Positions 1 to 8,780 of a DNA stretch of 29,570 nucleotides are shown here, in pieces (the stretch's first letter is position 1; every line of letters begins with the position of its first letter). The notes beneath the pieces are model-generated. The model was not told the DNA's origin and searched no databases. It saw only the letters and a list, made by a program, of their open reading frames with translations. A program made the position numbers and the translations under genes. The stretch is from the NCBI GenBank assembly GCA_964484125.1, contig CAZAEK010000023.1, positions 1-29,570 on the forward strand, in the 5' to 3' direction. The DNA is from DSSM01 sp964484125. Its GTDB lineage: Bacteria; Bacteroidota; Ignavibacteria; Tepidaquicellales; Tepidaquicellaceae.

Positions 1-62
1 ACTTCTATAAGATGGAAGTTAACGGATTTACAGATGTTAAGAGAATGGTACTTGTAAAATAA
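1..62 (+). CDS. C-terminal end of a probable T9SS-secreted protein (partial)
   Basis: The window opens inside a reading frame whose codons begin at base 3 and which stops with TAA at 60-62. The last 19 residues read FYKMEVNGFTDVKRMVLVK. This resembles the end of type A sorting domains of the type IX (Por) secretion system: a short beta-strand pattern with F/Y-Y, a glycine-containing turn, then K-(K/R)-M-x-L and a terminal lysine. Such tails direct proteins across the outer membrane and are removed on export. The rest of the protein lies outside the window, so its function cannot be told. A strong terminator follows directly, which supports this being a real gene end. The identification rests on few residues. 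Confidence 0.6.
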   Translation, partial: FYKMEVNGFTDVKRMVLVK

Positions 63-85
63 GAATTGTTTGATTTATATTTTTC

Positions 86-117
86 AAAGCCCGAACCTGA
101 AAAGATTCGGGCTTTTT
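86..117 (+). terminator. Rho-independent terminator after the T9SS-type gene
   Basis: A perfect 10-bp inverted repeat, AAAGCCCGAA (86-95) and TTCGGGCTTT (106-115), encloses a 10-base loop and runs into a T tract (113-117). It lies 23 bases after the stop codon at 62 and before pgk, so it should separate the two transcripts. GC pairs in the middle of the stem stand out in this AT-rich spacer. Confidence 0.85.
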
Positions 118-177
118 AATTTTAGGGGATTTTATTAAATTGAATAAATTTTCGTCAAAAAATAAAAAAATATAGTT

Positions 178-1389
178 ATGAAAAAACTTTCTATTGAAAA
201 ATTAATTGAGCAGAATTTACTTAAAGGGAGAAGAGTATTAGTCAGGGTTGATTTCAATGTACCATTGGATGAATCAGGGAAAATAACAGACACTAAAAGA
301 ATTGATGAATCGCTTCCTACAATTAAAGCAATAACAGATAACGGGGGAAAGTGTATTTTAATGAGCCACATGGGAAGACCAAAGGGTGAAAAGAATCTGA
401 AGTATTCACTTAAAGTTGCTGCTGATTATCTTTCCAAAGTTTTAGGAAAAAATGTTTTATTCGCTGAAGATTGCATCGGTGAAAAAAATAATGATATAAT
501 TGAAGGGATGAATGAAGGCGATGTAATGCTTCTTGAGAATTTAAGGTTTTATAAAGAGGAAGAGAAGAATAATCCTGATTTTGCAAAGAAACTCGCTTCA
601 TACGGTGATATATTTATTAACGATGCATTCGGCTCTGCCCACAGAGCACATGCTTCTACAGAAGGGGTTACGCATTTTATAGAGACTTCAGCTGCAGGTT
701 ATCTGATGGAAAAGGAATTAAAATATTTATTTGCCGCAATAGATAATCCGAAGAGACCTTTAGTTGCAATTCTCGGCGGTTCAAAGATTTCCGGTAAAAT
801 AGATGTGCTTGAAAATTTACTTAATATTGCCGATACAATCTTAATAGGCGGTGGTATGGCTTTTACTTTTTATAAAGCACTCGGGCTTGAAATCGGCAAA
901 TCAATTCTTGAAGAGGACAGAATCGAGCTTGCCGCGTCTGTACTGGAAAAAGCAAAAAATCTCAACAGTAAACTTTTATTGCCTGTTGATATAGTGATTG
1001 CAGATAAATTTGAAGCAGGAGCGAATACTAAAGTTATTGCATTTGATAAAATGGAAGATAAAGAATGGCTTGGAGTTGATATCGGACCTGAAACGATAAA
1101 GCTTTTCAGGGAAGAAATACTAAAAGGAAAGACTGTAGTATGGAACGGTCCGATGGGTGTTTTTGAAATTGATGAATTTGCAAAAGGGACTTTCGCTATT
1201 GCGGAAACTCTTGCTGAAGCTACATCTAATGGTGCAATGACAATAATCGGAGGCGGAGATTCTGCGGCAGCAATAGCAAAAGCCGGACTTGAGTCAAAAG
1301 TAACACACGTATCAACAGGAGGAGGTGCATCACTTGAATTACTTGAGGGAAAGAAGCTACCCGGAGTTGAGGCGCTTACTGATTTATAA
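178..1389 (+). CDS. pgk: Phosphoglycerate kinase
   Basis: This cytoplasmic enzyme transfers phosphate from 1,3-bisphosphoglycerate to ADP in glycolysis and runs in reverse in gluconeogenesis. The 403 residues match the usual bacterial length. The signature VLVRVDFNVPL lies near residues 20-30, followed by the substrate-binding segments SHMGRPKG and FGSAHRAHAS. The C-terminal nucleotide domain has LGGSKISGK, NGPMGVFE and GGGDSAAA; the last is more often GGGDTAAA, a conservative change. The start is ATG at 178 after an A-rich stretch without a Shine-Dalgarno sequence, as for many genes here. A terminator upstream isolates it from the previous gene. The symporter gene begins 17 bases downstream and is probably co-transcribed. 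Confidence 0.98.
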   Translation: MKKLSIEKLIEQNLLKGRRVLVRVDFNVPLDESGKITDTKRIDESLPTIKAITDNGGKCILMSHMGRPKGEKNLKYSLKVAADYLSKVLGKNVLFAEDCIGEKNNDIIEGMNEGDVMLLENLRFYKEEEKNNPDFAKKLASYGDIFINDAFGSAHRAHASTEGVTHFIETSAAGYLMEKELKYLFAAIDNPKRPLVAILGGSKISGKIDVLENLLNIADTILIGGGMAFTFYKALGLEIGKSILEEDRIELAASVLEKAKNLNSKLLLPVDIVIADKFEAGANTKVIAFDKMEDKEWLGVDIGPETIKLFREEILKGKTVVWNGPMGVFEIDEFAKGTFAIAETLAEATSNGAMTIIGGGDSAAAIAKAGLESKVTHVSTGGGASLELLEGKKLPGVEALTDL

Positions 1390-1406
1390 AATAAAATATC
1401 GAATAT

Positions 1407-2837
1407 ATGGCAGAATTCTTTGCTCAGGTTGAAAACTTACTGTCACAAATAAGTGATTTTATGTGGGGAGTACCACTAATTGTTTTACTTTTTGGTACTC
1501 ACATATTCTTAACTATAAGATTAAGATTTATTCAAAAGTATATAGGTAAAGCAATAAAAATTTCTTTCAGTACAAAAAAAGAAGGCAAAGGTGATATAAG
1601 TCAGTTTGGGGCATTAACCACTGCACTTGCCGCAACTATAGGTACAGGTAATATTGTTGGAGTAGGAACAGCTATTGCCGCAGGAGGTCCGGGAGCAATT
1701 CTCTGGATGTGGCTTACCGGTGTTTTTGGAATTGCGACTAAATATGCTGAAGCACTACTTTCGGTTAATTACAGGGTGCAACATAAAGATGGATATTTTG
1801 CCGGTGGTCCGATGTATGTGCTGGAATACGGTCTTAAGCAAAAATGGCTTGGAGTTTTATTTGCATTTTTTACTGCAGTTGCGGCTTTTGGAATCGGTAA
1901 CACTGTTCAGGCAAATTCAATAAGTGCGTTGATGCAGGAATCTTTGAATCTGAACCCCGTTATCCAAAATTTCTTTTCCGGAATAGGTCTTCAGGGATTT
2001 GCTAATATATTAAGTACTATTAATTTAACTGCCTGGATTACAGGGATTATTTTATCTGTATTAACGGCAATAGTTATTTTCGGCGGGATAAAATCTATTG
2101 CCTCTGCTTGTGAAAAACTTGTTCCCTTTATGGCAATTTTCTATATCCTCGGCAGTATTATCTTGCTCGTTATCGGCTATGAAACAATTATTGACACAGT
2201 GATATTGATTTTTAAAAGTGCCTTTTCGGGGCATGCAGCAATCGGCGGTTTTCTGGGCGCAGGTATGAAAGAGGCAGTAAGATTTGGTATCGCAAGAGGT
2301 TTATTTTCAAATGAATCAGGGCTCGGAAGTGCTCCGATTGTTGCCGCTTCTGCTCAGACTAAAAATCCTGTAAGACAGGCATTAGTCTCTTCAACCGGAA
2401 CTTTCTGGGATACAGTTGTAGTATGTGCTCTGACCGGTTTAGTGCTTGTAAACTCAGGTAACTGGACAAAAGGGCTCAGCGGAGCGCTGCTTACAAAAGA
2501 AGCTTTTTCGGAGTTTACAGTAATAGGTCCGATAATTTTAACAGTTGCATTATTTACATTTGTTTTTTCAACTATTCTGGGTTGGTCATTTTACGGCGAA
2601 AAAGCTATTGAATATCTCTTTGGGGAGAAATCTGTTAAACCATACAGATTTTTATGGGTAATTGCAGTATTTATTGGCTCTGTTGTTTCGTTGCCTACAG
2701 TATGGCATTTTGCGGATATAGCTAATGCTTTAATGTCACTGCCAAATGTAATTTCGTTAATACTTCTTAGTGGTATTATTGTGAAAGAAACACAAAAATA
2801 TCTCTGGGAAAATCACCTTGATGACGACTGGAAATGA
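1407..2837 (+). CDS. AGCS family sodium:alanine/amino-acid symporter
   Basis: An inner-membrane carrier expected to take up alanine or glycine-type amino acids with sodium. The 476 residues form about ten to eleven hydrophobic segments. The family signature is clear: QFGALTTALAATIGTGNIVG near residues 67-86, then the GGPGAILWMW motif near 93-102. Later conserved stretches include GGPMYVLEYG and the ARGLFSNESGLGSAPI segment. Substrate choice (alanine, glycine or another amino acid) cannot be read from the sequence. It follows pgk by 17 bases, and its stop lies 3 bases from the stop of the opposite-strand lpxC-fabZ gene, leaving no room for a separate terminator between the convergent genes. 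Confidence 0.93.
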   Translation: MAEFFAQVENLLSQISDFMWGVPLIVLLFGTHIFLTIRLRFIQKYIGKAIKISFSTKKEGKGDISQFGALTTALAATIGTGNIVGVGTAIAAGGPGAILWMWLTGVFGIATKYAEALLSVNYRVQHKDGYFAGGPMYVLEYGLKQKWLGVLFAFFTAVAAFGIGNTVQANSISALMQESLNLNPVIQNFFSGIGLQGFANILSTINLTAWITGIILSVLTAIVIFGGIKSIASACEKLVPFMAIFYILGSIILLVIGYETIIDTVILIFKSAFSGHAAIGGFLGAGMKEAVRFGIARGLFSNESGLGSAPIVAASAQTKNPVRQALVSSTGTFWDTVVVCALTGLVLVNSGNWTKGLSGALLTKEAFSEFTVIGPIILTVALFTFVFSTILGWSFYGEKAIEYLFGEKSVKPYRFLWVIAVFIGSVVSLPTVWHFADIANALMSLPNVISLILLSGIIVKETQKYLWENHLDDDWK

Positions 2838-2840
2838 TTT

Positions 2841-4250
2841 CTATTTATCAACAAGTGCCGCTATAAATTCTCCTTCGCATACAAGCTCACCTCCAATGTA
2901 GCTTTTATATGCTTTCCCGGCGAGTTTACATACTCCTCTTTTGAATGAAGTCATTTCCATATCGAATATGAGCTGGTCTCCGGGGATTACCGGCTTTTTG
3001 AATCTCACTTTATCAATAGCACCGAAATATGCAAGCTTTGTTTCAAGATTTTCAACCATATTTAAAAGCAGTATTGCTCCGCATTGAGCCATTGCTTCAA
3101 GAATAAGAACACCCGGCATTATTGGTTTATCCGGAAAATGTCCTGTGAAATGTGGTTCGTTAAATGTTACATTTTTAATACCAACTATTTTACGGTTATC
3201 AACATCTACATCAATTATTCTGTCAACCATAACGAATGGATATCTGTGCGGAAGGATTTTCAGTATCGCTTCGATATCATAGACAAAATCCTTGTTCTTT
3301 TTCATCTGATATTTCTTGACAACCTTGTTCTGCAAATATAATTTCCTGAGCATCTTTGTAAATTCAACATTCGATTTATGCCCGGGGCGTGCTGCTAATA
3401 TCTGTCCTTTAATAGGAGCACCTATAAGTGCTAAATCACCAATTAAATCAAGTAGCTTATGCCTTGCCGGTTCATTTTTAAATCTTAGTTTTGAATCGTT
3501 TAATATGCCGCTTTTACCAAGCTGGATGCTTTTATCGAGACCTATTCTATCCCTGTATTCCTCAAAATTTTCTTTATTAAAATCTTCATCAACTATTACA
3601 ATTGCATTGTTTATATCACCACCTTTTACCAGACCAAGTTCCATCAAATGCTCAACTTCGTGAAGGAAACAAAAAGTCCTTGCAGGTGCAAATTCTTTTT
3701 CAAATTCTGCCTGAAGGTTGAATAATCCTGTATGTTGCGAGCCGAGTGCAGGATTATTAAAATCTATCATTAGTGAAATTCTGAAATCATCTTTTAATGG
3801 CAATGCTACAATGTCAACATTGTTTTCTTCATTATGGTAATGAACGGTATTTTCGATAACAAGGTAATCTCTGTCTGCATCCTGTTCTACTATTCCTGCT
3901 TTCTTAAGAGTTTCAACATAAGCAATTGAACTTCCATCCATAACAGGAGGTTCGTTGGAATCAAGAATAACCTTTATGTTATCAATCTCGCATCCCATTA
4001 TAGCGGCAAGCACGTGCTCAATTGTATGGACTTCTACTCCATCGAGTGCTATTGTAGTACCGCGTGTAATATCAATTACGTGGTCAATATCTGCAGGAAT
4101 TTCAGGGGAATTTTCAATATCACTTCTGATAAATCTTATTCCGTAATTTTCAGGTGCAGGAGCAAATGTCATGTTGCATTTATTCCCGGTATGTAATCCG
4201 ACACCTGAAAGAGTTGCAGTAGTAGAAATTGTTCTTTGTTTAATGAGCAT
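2841..4250 (-). CDS. lpxC-fabZ: Bifunctional UDP-3-O-acyl-GlcNAc deacetylase / 3-hydroxyacyl-ACP dehydratase
   Basis: A fusion of two enzymes that share the 3-hydroxyacyl-ACP pool. Residues 1 to about 305 are LpxC, the zinc deacetylase committing to lipid A synthesis: the general base and zinc ligands appear as E78-H79, with further ligands H264 and D268 in HKLLDLIGD and a catalytic histidine at H291 in GHKSN. Residues about 322-469 are FabZ, the hot-dog fold dehydratase of fatty acid elongation, with LPHRYPFVMVDR, catalytic H371 in GHFPDKPIMPG and E385 in LILEAMAQ. Both halves look complete and the frame is open through the join. Such fusions are known in Bacteroidetes. The ATG start overlaps the end of lpxD by 11 bases, and it is the last gene of the envelope operon. 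Confidence 0.97.
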   Translation of the reverse strand: MLIKQRTISTTATLSGVGLHTGNKCNMTFAPAPENYGIRFIRSDIENSPEIPADIDHVIDITRGTTIALDGVEVHTIEHVLAAIMGCEIDNIKVILDSNEPPVMDGSSIAYVETLKKAGIVEQDADRDYLVIENTVHYHNEENNVDIVALPLKDDFRISLMIDFNNPALGSQHTGLFNLQAEFEKEFAPARTFCFLHEVEHLMELGLVKGGDINNAIVIVDEDFNKENFEEYRDRIGLDKSIQLGKSGILNDSKLRFKNEPARHKLLDLIGDLALIGAPIKGQILAARPGHKSNVEFTKMLRKLYLQNKVVKKYQMKKNKDFVYDIEAILKILPHRYPFVMVDRIIDVDVDNRKIVGIKNVTFNEPHFTGHFPDKPIMPGVLILEAMAQCGAILLLNMVENLETKLAYFGAIDKVRFKKPVIPGDQLIFDMEMTSFKRGVCKLAGKAYKSYIGGELVCEGEFIAALVDK

Positions 4251-5256
4251 TTGATTCTAATTTTTTTATTTTGTTTTTTAAATCTGGTATGGAATTTATA
4301 TTTGCTTCTTCTCTTAAAAAATCTCGCATTTGTTTGGCTCTGTAACCCATATACATACCGGGTTTCAAAATTGACTTAGTTGTATTGGAAGCGGCTCCGA
4401 GTATAACATCATCACCAATCTCAATATGTCCTGCGATTCCTGCTTTACCTCCAATCATACACCTTTTCCCGATTTTTGTCGAACCGGCAATTCCAACCTG
4501 TGCGGCTATTACTGTATGCTCTCCGATGATAACGTTATGTGCTATCTGAATCTGATTATCTAATTTTACTCCTTTACATATTCTTGTTTCGCCGATTGTA
4601 GCCCTGTCTATAGTTGTACAGGCGCCAATTTCAACATCATCTTCTATTACAACAATTCCAACCTGTGGTATTTTTTTGTAAGTTCCGTCAGTTTGCTTTG
4701 CATGTCCAAAACCATCACTTCCTATAACTGCACCTGAATGAATTATTACATTATTTCCTATTACAGTGCCATCATAAATAGCAACATTTGGATATATCGT
4801 AACATTATTCCCTATAGTTACATTATTACCAATACTGCAATTTGGGAAAATACTCGTATTATTTCCAATTGAACATTTATTCCCGATAAAAGTAAAATTA
4901 CCAATAAAGACATCTTTGCCGAAAACGGAATCTTTTTCAATGTGGCTTTTTTCTGAGATGCCGCTCCTTTTTCCGGTATCTTTATTGAATATTTCGATTA
5001 GACTTACAAATGCCAGATATGGGTCAGCAACCCTGATTACAGATAAGTGTTCAGGTTTTTCGGAAAACTCAAAATCCATAGATACAAGCAATGCTCCAGC
5101 TTTTGTGGTATAGAAGTGTTTGGCATAGGCAGGATTGGAAATAAAGGAAATTTCATTTTCCGAAGCAGTTTCAATTTTAGCGACGTTAACAATTTCCTTT
5201 TCCGGATCTCCGGTAAGAATTCCATTAATAGCTTTATTTATATCTGATAGTTTCAT
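4240..5256 (-). CDS. lpxD: UDP-3-O-(3-hydroxyacyl)glucosamine N-acyltransferase
   Basis: Adds the N-linked 3-hydroxyacyl chain to the UDP-glucosamine precursor, the lipid A step right after LpxC. The 338 residues comprise an N-terminal uridine-binding domain (about 1-100), a left-handed beta helix of hexapeptide repeats of the I/V-G-x-N type (about 100-295), and a C-terminal helix (about 303-338). The catalytic histidine is H240 in NQIQIAHNVIIG, and GSDGFGHA (179-186) is the usual motif at the substrate site. The ATG at 5256 overlaps the TGA of the upstream skp-like gene in an ATGA junction, and its end overlaps lpxC-fabZ by 11 bases, so the three genes are probably translationally coupled. 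Confidence 0.97.
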   Translation of the reverse strand: MKLSDINKAINGILTGDPEKEIVNVAKIETASENEISFISNPAYAKHFYTTKAGALLVSMDFEFSEKPEHLSVIRVADPYLAFVSLIEIFNKDTGKRSGISEKSHIEKDSVFGKDVFIGNFTFIGNKCSIGNNTSIFPNCSIGNNVTIGNNVTIYPNVAIYDGTVIGNNVIIHSGAVIGSDGFGHAKQTDGTYKKIPQVGIVVIEDDVEIGACTTIDRATIGETRICKGVKLDNQIQIAHNVIIGEHTVIAAQVGIAGSTKIGKRCMIGGKAGIAGHIEIGDDVILGAASNTTKSILKPGMYMGYRAKQMRDFLREEANINSIPDLKNKIKKLESNAH

Positions 5257-5798
5257 TTTTTCCCTTCAAGAATTCTCTGTACTTTTCCGGTTAAATCATA
5301 TTTTTCATTTACGAAAAGCAAAAGAAAATCACCGCTCCTGTCAAATACATAGTCAAAATCTTCCTGCTTGGCAACAATTTCTATTGCCTTGAAAATTTTA
5401 TCATACACAGGACGCATAAATTCTATCTGTTTCTGTGAATATTCTCCGTTTTCGCCAAATTTCTGTGAACGGAAGTTTGTTACAAGCTCTTCAACATCTT
5501 TTATCTTTTTCTCCAAATCTGTTTTCATCTGTTCAGTTAGTATTAATTTTTTCTTATCGAAGTCTTCTTTCATTTTCTTAACGCTGTCTTGTAATACAGT
5601 CATTTCCTTTTGCCAGTCATTTACAAGGTTGTCAAGTTTGGTCTTGGCATCTTTTGCTTCCTGCATATTATCAATAATCTTCTTCGAATCTATATATCCT
5701 ACCTTTGTCTGTGAAAGTGCAGGAACTGAGATTAAAAGGAGCAGTAAAAAAGCAAATGCTCCTTTTGTAATATGATTATAAAAATTGATTTCTGACAT
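5253..5798 (-). CDS. Skp/OmpH family periplasmic chaperone, second copy
   Basis: A 181-residue secreted protein. A signal peptide covers about residues 1-30, with a leucine-rich core and a likely cut after VPALSQ. The mature part starts TKVGYIDSKKII, the typical opening of the Skp/OmpH family, followed by a long charged alpha-helical coiled coil (about 45-125) and a C-terminal beta segment with DYVFDRSGDFLLLF. Skp trimers hold unfolded outer-membrane proteins in the periplasm before BamA inserts them. It lies 3 bases after a related copy and overlaps lpxD by 4 bases. Its coiled coil and C-terminus differ clearly from the first copy, so the two may not be fully redundant. Confidence 0.9.
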   Translation of the reverse strand: MSEINFYNHITKGAFAFLLLLLISVPALSQTKVGYIDSKKIIDNMQEAKDAKTKLDNLVNDWQKEMTVLQDSVKKMKEDFDKKKLILTEQMKTDLEKKIKDVEELVTNFRSQKFGENGEYSQKQIEFMRPVYDKIFKAIEIVAKQEDFDYVFDRSGDFLLLFVNEKYDLTGKVQRILEGKK

Positions 5799-5801
5799 TT
5801 T

Positions 5802-6365
5802 TTATTTTAATTTGTCTAACACTTTAAAGGTAATGTCAAATTCTTTATCGCCATATAAAAGAGTTCCTTCTGCCTTATCAAATACGAAATTTATTTTCAT
5901 TTCCTTTGAGACGTCTTCTATTGTTTTTATTACCTTGTCTTTAATTGGCTTAAAGAGTTCACTTTGAGTAGCAAGTAGCTCTTCCCTTGCTTTTTGTCTG
6001 TATGCAGTTAAGCCGTCATCAAGCAATTGCAACTCTTTCTGAAGAGTGCTGATTTCTTCATTCAAAGCTTTAATTTCTGCTTCTGATTTAACCTCGCCTG
6101 ATTCAACTTTCTTCTGTGCAGCTTCATATTGTGACTTGAATGCTTCTGCTTTTGATTTCAGCTCGTTTTCTTTTGTAGTAATAGTATCAAGATATTGCTT
6201 TTGAATTGTTTCAAGCTGTTCCTGAACTTTCTTGGATTCAGGTAACTGTTTTAAAATAACTTCGCTGTCAACAAATCCAACCTTTATCTGAGAAGATGCA
6301 GAATTAGCGAATCCGAATACAACCGCTATAAAAGAAACTGCGAGTATTGCAAATTTGGTTTTCAA
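5802..6365 (-). CDS. Skp/OmpH family periplasmic chaperone, first copy
   Basis: A 187-residue relative of the neighbouring gene. The signal peptide (about 1-26, ending ANSASSQ) is followed by IKVGFVDSEVILKQLPESK, a helical coiled coil rich in E, K and Q (about 45-135), and a C-terminal segment INFVFDKAEGTLLYGDKEFDIT like the core of Skp. It should chaperone nascent outer-membrane proteins on their way to BamA, encoded just upstream. The start is a TTG at 6365: no in-frame ATG precedes the signal peptide, and an AAGGAG ribosome-binding site lies 10 bases upstream. Confidence 0.9.
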   Translation of the reverse strand: MKTKFAILAVSFIAVVFGFANSASSQIKVGFVDSEVILKQLPESKKVQEQLETIQKQYLDTITTKENELKSKAEAFKSQYEAAQKKVESGEVKSEAEIKALNEEISTLQKELQLLDDGLTAYRQKAREELLATQSELFKPIKDKVIKTIEDVSKEMKINFVFDKAEGTLLYGDKEFDITFKVLDKLK

Positions 6366-6375
6366 TTTTTAAGTT

Positions 6376-6381
6376 CTCCTT
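6376..6381 (-). promoter_or_regulatory. Shine-Dalgarno site deciding a TTG start
   Basis: On the minus strand AAGGAG lies 10 bases before the TTG that opens the first skp-like gene. A strong Shine-Dalgarno sequence is unusual in this window, where most starts have only A-rich leaders, and it supports the non-ATG start. The 51-base gap between bamA and this gene is the widest inside the operon, so translation may be initiated independently here. Confidence 0.6.
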
Positions 6382-6416
6382 TTAATTATGATTTTTTAAA
6401 TTTAATAAGTTTTTGA

Positions 6417-8771
6417 TTAAAATCCTCTGCCAAACTGGAAGTGGAATACCCATTTAGGGTCAAGCCGCTGTTCAATGGAACGGTCAAATCCGTAACCGAA
6501 ATCAAAGCCAATCAATCCTACAGCAGGAAGCATAAGTCTTGTCCCGAATCCAACTGATTTTCTCAGGTCAAGAGGGTCAGTTTTGGAAATATCTGTCCAA
6601 ACATTTCCCGCTTCAGCAAAGGCAAGAACAAAAATAGGTATCGGGTCGAGCGAGACAGGATATCTTAACTCAAGACTATATTTCAATGCAACTTTACCGC
6701 CGATTGGATTTGAAAAACTATTTTTCGGACCAACAACCCTGTCATCATAACCTCTCAAAGCAATCGTATTATATGCAAGACCATTACCACCCATATAGAA
6801 TAATTCAGTAGGAGGCAGGTATTTATCTTTACCAATCGGATTAACAAAATAGAAATTAAAATTTGTGTATAGAACTAATTTTGTGTTTCTTATAAAAGGT
6901 GTATAAAGTTCTGCAGTGAAAATATTTTTAATAAATTCTAAATTGCCCGGCAGAAAAGGACCTCCTGAAAGTTCAGTTGAGTTTGATATTTTTGTACCAG
7001 TAACCGGGAAAATCGGATCGAATACAGATGAACGCGTAATAGTTTGTCTTATTGATACCTGATTTCTCAAACCCGTCTGATAATAATCTCCGCCGTTAAT
7101 AACATCAGTGCTCTGGAATTTCAAAGCCCAGTCACCTCTGAAGTAGTCATCAGGCCATTTGAATCTTCTTCCGGCATTAAGGATTGCACCTGTTTCGCGG
7201 ACATCGTAGTAATAATTGGAACGTGTATCATACAGGTTGAAACCAAGCAGGGTAGGGGTATTAAGGAACCATGGCTCCTGGAAAGCAATCGAAAAAGTTC
7301 TGTATAAACCTCCTTCACCAAATTGCCATGTGAAATTAAGAATCTGTCCTGCGCCACCTCTCAAAGGATTAAGCAGATCGAAGTTGTTAAAAGTTAATCC
7401 GAGCGCTCCGGTGAATCCAAATGAACCACTGTATCCTACTGAAGCATTGAACTGGTCTGAACTTCTTTCCTGAACTGTGAATTTAATATTTACTGTAGAA
7501 TCATTCTCAAGCGAAATATCCTGACCGAGTTTCTCAGGGTTGAAATAATTCAGAGCATTTAATTGCTGCAGACTTCTTTTAAGATTGCTTCTGTTAAAAT
7601 AATCGCCCGGAATTGTGTATAATTCCCTTCGTAAAACCTTATCTTTAGTTTTATCATTTCCTTCGAAAGATATTCTGCCGAGTTTGAACTGATTGTTTTC
7701 GGTTATTTTAATTGTAATGTCAACTTTATTTTTACCAACTACCTTTTCTGATACGTCTGCGCTGAATCCAAGATAACCGTTGTCATAATATAATGAACTG
7801 ATATCGGTTTCACTTTCATTTCCGTAAATATTCTGATTAAGTTTCTTCTGGTTATAAACATCACCTTTAACAAAATCGAGTCTCTGTGACAGAACGGTAT
7901 CGGAATACAATTTATTGTTTTCAAACTTAATATTATTTACAAAGAACAGTTCTCCTTCGTCAATTTCAACTATAACATCAGCATCTTCTTTATCGGGTGA
8001 AAGTTTAATGCTTATATCTTTGACCTCAGCGTCTTTAAAACCTTTTTCCCTGTACATATCAATTATCAGTTGCTTATCATCTTCGAGTTTTTTCTTCTCG
8101 TAATTTGCTCCGTCCCAGAACTTCCACCATTTTTTTACACTTGTTTCCATTACCCCTCTGATATCGTCAGATGAAACGTTTTTATTTCCTTTAACAATAA
8201 TATTTCTGACAGTAACTTTTTTGCCTTCTTCAATTTTGATTCTGATTCTGGCTTCATTACTCGCTGAGACAAGTTTATCAACTTTTACTTCAGCAAGCGG
8301 ATATCCTTCGCTTTCATAGTGCTTTTGCAAATAGTATTCAATATCCTTTAATCTCTGATCTGAAACCACCTGACCGGGAACAAGTTCAATAAACGGTTCA
8401 AGTTCGCTTTCTGAGAGTTTATCGTTTCCTGTTATATCAACTTTTTCAATCCTTGGAAGTTCGTCAACCTTAATAGTTAAATAAATATCATTGCCTATTT
8501 TTTTATCAATGTATATCTGTATATCATTAAAAAGCCCCAGAGACCAGAGCTTTTGAATTGCGTCTCGTGTTTCATCTGAAGGAATTGATAATTCCTGCCC
8601 GATTTTCAGACCGGAATATGCAATTATAGTTTTAGAGTCATAGAGTTTATTTCCGGTGGTATTAATTCCTATAATTCTGTACGTAGCCGGACCATCCTGA
8701 GAATAAGATAATCCTGATATAAATATAAGTGCTAATGTTAATATGATTTTTAGTGACGATTTTAATTTCAT
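6417..8771 (-). CDS. bamA: Outer membrane protein assembly factor BamA
   Basis: The core of the BAM complex, which folds beta-barrel proteins into the outer membrane. The 784 residues begin with a signal peptide (1-24, ending LSYSQ), followed by about five POTRA domains (roughly 27-105, 106-183, 184-273, 274-358, 362-436) and a C-terminal 16-strand Omp85 barrel (about 437-784). The L6-loop signature appears as LRGY at 672-675, and the barrel ends with FHFQFGRGF, a C-terminal aromatic residue as in other BAM substrates. The third POTRA carries a tryptophan-rich insert (KKWWKFWD). It follows uppS by 9 bases, and two Skp-like chaperone genes come next, a common BamA neighbourhood. Confidence 0.96.
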   Translation of the reverse strand: MKLKSSLKIILTLALIFISGLSYSQDGPATYRIIGINTTGNKLYDSKTIIAYSGLKIGQELSIPSDETRDAIQKLWSLGLFNDIQIYIDKKIGNDIYLTIKVDELPRIEKVDITGNDKLSESELEPFIELVPGQVVSDQRLKDIEYYLQKHYESEGYPLAEVKVDKLVSASNEARIRIKIEEGKKVTVRNIIVKGNKNVSSDDIRGVMETSVKKWWKFWDGANYEKKKLEDDKQLIIDMYREKGFKDAEVKDISIKLSPDKEDADVIVEIDEGELFFVNNIKFENNKLYSDTVLSQRLDFVKGDVYNQKKLNQNIYGNESETDISSLYYDNGYLGFSADVSEKVVGKNKVDITIKITENNQFKLGRISFEGNDKTKDKVLRRELYTIPGDYFNRSNLKRSLQQLNALNYFNPEKLGQDISLENDSTVNIKFTVQERSSDQFNASVGYSGSFGFTGALGLTFNNFDLLNPLRGGAGQILNFTWQFGEGGLYRTFSIAFQEPWFLNTPTLLGFNLYDTRSNYYYDVRETGAILNAGRRFKWPDDYFRGDWALKFQSTDVINGGDYYQTGLRNQVSIRQTITRSSVFDPIFPVTGTKISNSTELSGGPFLPGNLEFIKNIFTAELYTPFIRNTKLVLYTNFNFYFVNPIGKDKYLPPTELFYMGGNGLAYNTIALRGYDDRVVGPKNSFSNPIGGKVALKYSLELRYPVSLDPIPIFVLAFAEAGNVWTDISKTDPLDLRKSVGFGTRLMLPAVGLIGFDFGYGFDRSIEQRLDPKWVFHFQFGRGF

Positions 8772-8780
8772 CAGGTATTT

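Noticed and set aside
5368..5775. 135-residue plus-strand frame opposite the second skp-like gene
   Set aside because: Same cause: antisense of a charged coiled coil. The minus-strand gene has a signal peptide and family motifs.
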